Below, piece after piece: positions 56,400-64,000 of a stretch of DNA of 64,000 bases. Positions within the stretch are counted from its first letter, which is position 1. Each line of letters starts with the position of its first letter. The notes beneath the pieces are model-generated. The model was not told the DNA's origin and did no database searches. It was given only the letters and a program-made list of their open reading frames with translations. The translations under genes were made by a program, and so were the position numbers. The DNA comes from Posidonia oceanica (taxonomy: Eukaryota > Streptophyta > Magnoliopsida > Alismatales > Posidoniaceae): assembly GCA_037176725.1 (NCBI GenBank), contig JAZBRS010000037.1:11798001-11862000 (forward strand), given 5' to 3'.

Positions 56400-58533
56400 A
56401 ACCATACATGGAGTGTTCCAAAAACTCACTAGTAATTCTTTTCTACCTTTCTTGAAATTATATTCTTGTATGACGAACTAAGCAAGCACTTTATATTCTT
56501 GTATGACGAACTACATCATATGGCCCTATGCAATTAAAATCATCTTAATAGTTATTTTTGCACAGTAGTTGAAAAAGATGTACAAATTACTGGAAGGAAT
56601 AGAAAAGAGAAAACTAGAATAAAAGAGGCAAATTTTAGGGAACTTAATATAAATTCTTGCATAGATAAACTATTTACATTTGAGATACACAACCACACAC
56701 GAAGTATAAGACAACAAGAGGAATAAAAAGGAATTAAATGTTGCAATCCTAAATGAAAATAAAAGGCATTCAAATAGTAAGAAATAAATAACCATTCACC
56801 AGCATCATGAACAAGCAATCCTTCAGTAAGAAAAAAACCAAACAAAGGGCACAAAGGCTATAAAATCTAGTGAAAATGAATTTCATCATAACATATCAGA
56901 TGTCACTTAAATATTACAAAAATAGTGTCATGGTTGAAATACATATTCTAGCTACTACCATAGATATTATATAAGGTTCACTTATTGTACAGTTCCATAA
57001 ATTCTTTTTAATTGTTGCACAATTATTACTAATAGCTAAATACCACATGCTACACCTATTTGATCTTGTATTCTATCTCGGAATGCACTCATATGGAATT
57101 TATCCATGGTTGTTGGTTCTTCATCTACAATTGACACTTTTTTATCTCCAACTAACACATCATCAACTAGCTCGGACTCCTCTAGGAGCTCATTCACTTA
57201 CCTTTGCTCAATGATGAATTGGAAATTTTCTTAGCAGTTCAAGGAAGAAATTATTTAACTGCAAAAACATTTTTTCAAGTTGGAGAAAGATATTAGTGTT
57301 GAATTGTACACAAAAGAAAGAAATAAAACAAACCCAGGCAAATAAAGTACTCTACATAGTTTTTTTGAATATGAAATTCTAAATAACATTAAAAGAAAAC
57401 ATAAGCATGCCTTCTAAAAATGAATATTAGGTGAGTCTCCAATTGTTACTGATTTCTCCTCCGACAAATGCGATTCCAGTTTGGAACAGAGTTGAAGTTG
57501 TGCAACTACTTCTTTCAGAATCTGATGTTTTGACAAGCAGATTATAAAAAAGGCTTTGTTATATTAAAAAAAAAAGAAACAGAAAGGCTTCATTATAGCT
57601 AACATATATATGCTTAAGCAAATAAGAATGATATGCAGTCATGCACAAGGGAAAGGTAAAAAGGATCCTAAACTCATAAAAATCAGTTAATCCTATGAAC
57701 TTTAAGATGATATGTATAAGGGGAATGAATAATAACTTCATACAATATTTATTTGCAAAAAATTGTCTCTCTATCAGATTTCATCTATTGTAGGAGCTTA
57801 GTCCAACAGGGATTCTAGATTTGAAATAACTCAACATATATTTAGGTTCACAGCATATACAATTCTTTGCAAAATGTACCTTGATCTACAAGAGGCTAGT
57901 ATTTAGCAACAGATGACCCAAGACTAAAAGTAAAAGGAGAGAGATCTCTGAAAGCAAAGTAAATAACTAAAAGTAGAGGCTTCAGTATCTATTCTATAAA
58001 TCAAAGAAAGTTCATAATTATTAAAAAAAATTAACTGCTAAATCCAATTAAATATAATCTAATCTAATCAGGGTCTTCTTCAACAATGAATTTTTTGTTT
58101 TCACAATAAGAGGTAGAGAAGTTACATTTGAAAGGAATAAGCCTAAGACAAGAATAGGCATAAGCATGCAGCTTAAATAGATAAGCAAAACAGAGAATAC
58201 AAAAAGTCTAGAGGAAAGAGGGACATACCAAGGTGGTCATGAGGAATTTTATGTGTAAGAAAGTTGTCTATACCATAAAGTTGTCTAAATAACAAGTTTA
58301 AAGACAATATAAACCAACTAAAAGAAAGTTCTCAACAAAGATATTTAGTATTACATTTATCTAACAACATTAAATGGAAACAAGAACTAAAAGAAAGTTT
58401 TGGGCATGATCTTCCTTGTCACCTCAAAGATGTATGCATTTACCTATATAAAAAAGGAAAAAGATAAAAGAAATTATATAAGTAGAAGTCTATTTTAAAT
58501 ACATAAAAAAAAATTCAAAGAATATAACTAAAA
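56400..58533. other. AT-rich DNA without identified gene
   Basis: A short direct repeat (TATATTCTTGTATGACGAACT at about 56460 and 56492) is seen. On the minus strand, 57200-57060 reads ELLEESELVDDVLVGDKKVS and continues MDKFHMSAFRDRIQDQIG, which could be the acidic C-terminus of a PIF/Harbinger transposase, but it is too short to assign. The 100-codon frame at 56854-56552 (minus) resembles nothing. Confidence 0.4.
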
Positions 58534-60538
58534 TTAATTCCAGAACTCATCATCTATAGTGTCGAATTCTACTTCATTTTCTAATACTTGAAGCACCATA
58601 CAATCATTTATTGATGCCTTTGAAGAACTTGCAATAGTAGGTGACACGATGTCAATAGGAATATCCTTACCAACATCCTGGTATGTATAGAAGATTGTGA
58701 CCCATTTCTTTCTCCACATTTCAACCAATCTTGTGTACATATCAAAGCCTCCACCATATCCTAAGTCAATCTATTTCTAAACTAATCAACAACTTGACCA
58801 CCAGTACTGAATGCAAATTCAAATGCCACTATGGATACTGGGATTTCAAACACATCTCTAGCCATTGTTCCAAGTATATGAAATCGTCCTGCATTTAACT
58901 TCCACCAATTCAAGATATCAAATTTGTTCCCATTGGCCTCATTCCATCGTAAGAGATTTTCTTCAAGGTAAATCTCAAGCTTCATTTTTTGTGTTTCAAT
59001 TTCACTAGCAATGGCTTGTTCAAATCTTGTTTTATTTCTCAACACCTTGTTCTGCAATATTTTCTGGTTCCCGAACTTGATTCTCATCATTTTAAATCTT
59101 GACAAAGGATGCATAAGTAGAAAAACAATTTCTTATCGCACTTGAGATCTCATCAACATGCTTGTGGTATTCCTATCCATAGATTTCCTTGAAGTAAATT
59201 CCCATTGCCTTCATTTTATAATGTGGATCTAAGAAAGAAGCCATAGCCAAAATCTTATTGCAAATTTTCCAATATTTATTGAATTTTGATTTCATAGAAA
59301 ATGACATGGCAACAACTATATCAACAGAACTATTTGCCCAGTCTAAAAGAAGCAACAAAATTTCATAAAATGTTTCAAAGAACATATTCGAAGTAACATA
59401 ATTGGAACGAGACAACAATTCAGTGGCATCATAAAAAGGTATTAGGCATTCACTCAACATTTGTATGTGGTTCCATTCAATATCTTCAAGACAATGAATG
59501 TAGTTTGAATCTTTGAATCTAAATCTCTTGAAAACCAACTTATACTCCAAGGCACTAACTAACATGAGATAAGTAGAATTCCATGTAGTCTAAACATCAA
59601 GAGACAATCCCTTTTTGAGATTTATATTCATTTGTTTTACAGTTTCAAAAAAACTTGCTTCCATTTAAGGACAACAAGTGACATACTTCACACTTAGTCA
59701 AACATTTTCAATGGACTTTGCAATCACTTTCAAACCACATTGCACAATAAGATTTATTATGTGAGTTGCACATCTTATATGAAAAAAAGTACCATCACAT
59801 AGAAGAGACTGACCAAGCCAAATTTTGACATGTCTAAGTGCAACATCATTTGTTTTATCATTATCTACTATTACTGTAAACAATTTCTGATCAATGTCCC
59901 ATCCAAGCAAACGATTAAGGAGATGATTAGCAATTTCAAAACTAGTCGATCCATGCACATTAAAAAAACTTATGACCTTTTTTGTAACTTCCAATCATTA
60001 TCAACAAAATGAGCAGCGATGCACAAATAAGATTTGTTTTGTGTAAAAGCAGTCTACTTATCCATTGTCAAGCTATTTTTGCAATGAAGTTTAGCAAACA
60101 ACTCATACAACATCTTCTTCTCATCATTATAAACAAAAGTGCATAATTTTGTCATAGTTGTATAACATGGTATCCTATGTATGGGATGAAGTGAGAGTAA
60201 GTACTCTTGCATCCTTGGATGTGAGACTATATTAAAAGGATATTCATGAACAATGATGGCCTTTGCAAGTAAGATTTGACTCTTTTGGTCATCAAACACA
60301 TAATCACTAAGCACTGTAGTACCATCTGGTTTTTTGGTACTGCATCTATGAGTTGTTGCCTTAAATTAGCCCCAAACTTACTTGAACACTTTTTTGTGTG
60401 ATTACTCAAGTAAGTGGTTCCCTTTGAACTATTATATTCTTTTTTCATTTTACAATACTTGCACACGGCCAATAAAACTTGAGTTATCACTTTTTTCCCA
60501 TTCTCCTTCGTTTCAACATTCTTGTAAACTCTAATCAT
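58534..60538 (-). pseudogene. hAT transposase (RICESLEEPER-like), broken by several frameshifts
   Basis: From the N-terminus: a BED zinc finger (CKYC...HTKKC, about 60460-60390); HEYPFNIVSHPRMQEYL (60240-60190); the RNase H-like core with FTVIVDNDKTNDVAL and FFHIRCATHIINLIV (59890-59740); an all-helical insertion region (WNHIQMLSECLIPFYDATEL, 59480-59420); DPHYKMKAMGIYF (59230-59190); and the hATC dimerisation domain (DILNWWKLN, MARDVFEIPVS, AFSTGGQVVD, 58920-58782), then an acidic tail to 58534. The domain order is complete, but the frame changes at least four times. hAT transposases cut and paste DNA with 8-base duplications. This copy is inactive. Confidence 0.85.
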
Positions 60539-60879
60539 TCCACACTAAATATGTTTGTTGTTTGGTTTTCTTAGGTGGAGGAAACTTTTCTGTGCTTGCT
60601 AGATTTTCAACAAGTTGTTCAGAAGAATCTTGTATGGAAAGATAAGTTGGGATGGTTTGATGAGATGTTCCACTCATGATACCTAATTGTAATCAAAATA
60701 GGAACTATATGTGATCAAGACAGGAGTTATATATTTATATGTAATCATGATAGAAACTAAAATCAACAAAAGAATCCATATTTTCTTACAAGAAGAAAGG
60801 AACTATATGCTTCTAAAATCCTAAAGGTTTGCGATAGAGAGGGAGAGGGAGAGAGGAGGTGCAGATTGGTGGTTTGTGA

Positions 60880-61270
60880 GAGAGAGAGTGAGGACTGAGG
60901 AAGTGTCGTACCAAATGCTGCCGAGGTGCTTACAATAGCGATGGCAAGCTCTTGGTGGCGAGATCTACGCCTACGAGGATTGAGGACAGTGAGAAAGAGA
61001 GAGAAGGAGAAGAGAAGACCGAAGAGGCGAGGAGTGAGGACTAAAGAGTGAGGAAGTGTCTTACCAAATGTCGATGAGGTGCTTACGACAATGGCGGCGA
61101 GATCTATGCCTACAAGGACTGAGGACAGTGAGAAAGAGAGAGAAGGAGAAGAGAAGACTGAGGACGAGGTGGTGAGGAGTGAGGACTAAAGAGTGGCGAA
61201 GTGTCTTACCAATTGCTGCCGAGGTGCTTACGACATTGACGACGAGCTCTCGGTGGCGAGGTCAGTGGGG
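60880..61270 (-). repeat. Three ~150-base repeats in the hAT 5' leader
   Basis: The word AAGTGTC...TACCAA recurs at 60901, 61054 and 61199. On the minus strand each copy ends in TTTGGTA(A/C)GACACTTC, of which GGTAAG resembles a splice donor in two of three. GA-rich DNA separates them. The remainder, 60539-60880, has no gene. Confidence 0.6.
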
Positions 61271-61566
61271 AGATTGGGAGAGGATGACGACAAGGTGAAG
61301 GAGGGGGTTAGGGTAGGGTTCTTAGGCATTAGGCATTAGGGAAAGTGGGGAGACGGCGAGACCAAGAGAGGTATACACACACATGTTGGATATCTGTATC
61401 CACATTCGTATCATCCATCAAACTAAAAAAATAATATCTGCATCAGTATCAGTATCTATATTTATATCTGCATCTGTTCAAATTAAAAATTCTCATTCAT
61501 ATCTATATTTGTATTGGCCAAAAAATAGATATAGATGTGGATAATCTGTATCCGTTTGTACCCCTA
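61271..61566 (-). other. Probable hAT terminal region
   Basis: The minus strand starts TAGGGGTACAAACGGATACAG at 61566, followed by many GATAT(A/C)(C/G)-type subterminal words. Such TAGGGGTGTAAACGGAT-like ends with GGATA repeats are usual for plant hAT elements. The matching opposite end was not found below 58534. Confidence 0.45.
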
Positions 61567-62100
61567 TTACTAACCCAATATCATGGTTTCACGTACTTTA
61601 GTCTTGAGAAACTCTTCTTGAAGGCAAGATAAAGTCCAAGAAAAACTTGATTAGTTGCTGTCTAGAAAGTTCAACACCCTTCTCTTAGTCTGACTGCGAT
61701 CCAAAAGATCTTCAGCACACCTCTTTTCTATCGAAACCTCAAAATCAGCTCCTTCCCAAGCCAAAAACCAAACCCTAGCTCCCCCTCCAAGAGAACACAA
61801 GAAGAGGAGAGAAGTTGGAAAAAGAGAGAAGAAGGATTGACTATATATATAGATAAGGGAAAGCATGGTTGTAGAAAATTCTGAAAATTCTACACACTAC
61901 CAGGATATATGTAAATTTTTTTATGTATATTTTGAAATTTTACACTATAACCCCTCTCTTATAAATAATTAAACAATCTTACCAAAGCTTTCCATTATAG
62001 CACTTCAGTGCATGTATGCATACAATATAAACTAACTACTATGAAAACCAAGACGTCATATGCTATCCTCCTTAATAGAAATTTCGTCCTTGAAATCTAC
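61567..62100 (-). other. Possible 3' LTR remnant of the chromovirus
   Basis: It follows the chromovirus integrase in the sense direction. The minus strand shows a purine run ATTAAGGAGGATAG near 62070, then TATGACGTC where an LTR of TGTAACGTC type would begin, and a TATA box (TCTATATATATAGTC) near 61850 followed by a pyrimidine-rich leader. No far end was found. Confidence 0.35.
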
Positions 62101-62144
62101 AATACATTAAATAAATGAGGGTAGTTGGATCTAATATCCTCTTC

Positions 62145-63230
62145 TCATTCCCATGTGGCTTCTCCTGGTCCAATAAGTGCAATGATCTTGCTTCGTAAGA
62201 ATTGTTCTTTTCGATCAAGGATCTGAATTGGCTCTTCTTCTAAAGACGAGTACTCCTGCCCTTTGAGTAATCCATAGTCAATAATGTGTGACTCAATTGT
62301 CACATACCACCTGAGTAGTGAAACATGAAAAACATTGTGCACTATGGAAAGTTGCGGAGGTAAAGCAAGTCTATATGTGACTTTTCCAACTCATTCTATG
62401 ATCTCAAATTGCCCAATATAACAAGGATTCAATTTGCTTCACTTCTTGAATCTAAACACCCTTAGCCAGTGATACTTTCAAGGACACATTATCTCCAACC
62501 TTGAACTTTAAAGGTCTCTTGCTTTGATCAGCATAACTCTTGTATTGACTTTGAGTTGCTTGTAACTTTCTATGAACAAAATTTACCTTATCAGTGTAAG
62601 TTTGTACATGCCCAAGAAGTCTACGCTCGCCTACCTCACTCCAACACATGGGCGATCAACAAAGTCTACCATATAATGCTTCATAAGGAGTCATTCTAAT
62701 GCTAGAGTGATAACTGTTATTGTAGGCAAATTAAGTTAGGGGTAGATGATCATTTTAACTACCTTTCCAATCAATGGTACATGCCCATTAACATATCGTC
62801 TAATGTTTGGATTGTTCTCTCAAATTGCCCATCTGATTGTGGGTCGAATACTGTGCTAAAATTCAGAGTCGATCCAAATGCTTCTTGTATCCTTTCCTAT
62901 ATTTAGAAGTGAATTAGGTGTCTCTGTTAGACACAATAGACATAGGTACACAATGTAATCGGACAATCATATAAATATAAAGCCTTGTTAATTCCTTTGC
63001 ACCATAGGTGGACCAAATAGGCAAAAAGTATGCTGGCTTGGTGAGTTGATTAATAATCACCCACATAGATTCACCCTTTTGTGCTTGAGGCAAACCATCA
63101 ACAAAATCTATCGTGATATGTTCCTATTTCCATTCCAAAATATCTAAGGGTCATAATTTTTCACCTTGTTTTTGATGCTCAACTTTCACTAGTTGACAAG
63201 TAAAACATTTAGATACATACTGGACTATGT
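62145..63230 (-). pseudogene. Chromovirus-type (Ty3/gypsy) integrase remnant
   Basis: Motifs, upstream to downstream on the minus strand: a finger remnant (YVSKCFTCQLVKVEHQKQGE, about 63220-63160), HITIDFVDGLPQAQKGE, VFDPQSDGQFERTIQTL (62860-62810), SIRMTPYEALYGRLC with a TGA where Arg is usual (62700-62655), MCWSEVGERRLLG, KFKVGDNVSLKVS and MHNVFHVSLLR with EEEPIQILDRKEQ (62342-62145). It is broken by stops and frameshifts. The VFHVSLLRxY tail and LDRKEQ mark a chromovirus, unrelated to the Tat/Ogre elements. RT and RNase H would lie beyond, to the right, but are not recognised before 64000. Confidence 0.8.
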
Positions 63231-63250
63231 CCTTTTTCATTTATGTCTAT

Positions 63251-64000
63251 CAAATTTCTCTTTATGTCTTGATACATCTTGTTGATCCATGGATGAATGG
63301 AAAACTTAGATCGGTGCACTTCATCAAGTACTCTTCAACTCAAATTTTCATCTTTTGGTACATACTAACAACTATCATATCTCAATCCATTCTTCACTCC
63401 AAAAGTAAAATAGAGAATATTTTCTTTCTCTTAGCCCCTCTTTAGATGTAGAATAAGAAAAGTAGGAATAAGTGGAAAGTAGTATTGGTATTCTAATAGT
63501 ATTACTATTCTGTTTGGAAGTGATTTTCTTTTAAAGGTAAATAAGTGTGTATATGGAAATATTCTGGTTTGGATGAAAAGTAGAATAAGTATCAGAATAA
63601 ATGTTGGAATAAGTGGAAAACATGTAGATTAATAATAATCAACTTGATTATTAATATATATATTTAATTTAAAATATGTATACATCATATTATATATGTA
63701 TTAATTTTTAAATAAAAAATAAACATACCGTATACATACATTTATCAGAATAACTTAGTGGAATAACTTTATTCTACCATTCCCGTGGAGTAGCTATTGA
63801 ATTACTATTCTGATTTTATTCCACTTTTTAACTTCCCAAATGAAATTGTAATTCCAATTCTAACTATATTCCATCATTTATTCCGATGTTAAAGATGGAC
63901 TTAGTTTATTTTTCATCTCTTCTGCAAAAGAATCCAATCTCTTAGTTGTAGTAACTAATTCTTATTAGTCTTGGATGGCTGAATTTTATTAATTTCCATG
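63251..64000. other. AT-rich DNA, possibly a MITE
   Basis: No gene. From about 63440 to 63900 the words GGAATAAGT and GGAATAA (and the reverse, TTATTCC) are frequent, on the plus strand at the left and on the minus at the right, as in a foldback or MITE. Clean terminal repeats and a target duplication could not be fixed. Confidence 0.3.

Noticed and set aside
57015..61573. hAT target duplication ATTACTAA at both ends (about 57023 and 61566)
   Set aside because: The bases inside the left word (TAGCTAAATACC) do not match the right terminal repeat, so the shared 8-mer may be chance in AT-rich DNA.

Overview
The window is plant nuclear DNA made almost wholly of transposable elements. The evidence is Ty3/gypsy retrotransposons of the Tat/Ogre type (two RNase H domains, a G-patch-like segment after the protease, LTRs of 5-6 kb, an extra ORF after integrase), an mTERF fragment, a Myb/SANT-like pseudogene, a RICESLEEPER-like hAT transposase and a chromovirus integrase. 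It looks like angiosperm heterochromatin; the species cannot be told. No intact cellular gene, rRNA, tRNA or CRISPR array was seen.

Layout. Positions 1-24417 form a composite minus-strand retrotransposon. Reading 24417 downwards: a 3'-truncated LTR (24417-19231) fused to the end of an integrase (19230-18564), then an intact extra ORF of the DUF7745/plant-mobile-domain type (17084-15882), then a 3' UTR of three tandem-repeat families (15881-12563), then a full LTR (12562-6716), leader, gag, protease and the start of RT (5842-1). The middle LTR therefore serves two bodies, here called B (upstream) and A (downstream). The LTR tip at 24417 directly abuts a second, plus-strand Tat/Ogre element (C), so A+B appears nested inside C. 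C gives protease, RT, degenerate RNase H, second RNase H, integrase (24420-30390), the same extra ORF broken by stops (32069-33271), and a 3' UTR that runs into a 61-bp satellite array (33866-34201 and 39071-43977). That array is split by a solo LTR (34202-39070) with a perfect 5-bp target duplication.

From 44086 on the DNA becomes AT-rich: two head-to-head LTR fragments of a second Tat-like family, a Myb/SANT-like pseudogene, a solo LTR of that second family (46468-49183, perfect duplication CACGA), a PIF/Harbinger-like element carrying an mTERF piece (51817-53542), LTR-like non-coding DNA, a broken hAT transposase (60538-58534) and a broken chromovirus integrase (about 63230-62145).

The most interesting signals are these. 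(1) The 3' UTRs of B and C are built from short hairpins whose stems change in a compensatory way, within arrays and between elements. (2) The extra ORF has exactly 400 codons in both elements although pol is full of stops. (3) Premature stops are nearly all TAG, mostly explainable by C-to-T change at CHG sites. (4) The C 3' UTR appears to have grown into a satellite with a higher-order repeat. All domain names rest on motif recognition by eye; no database search was run.
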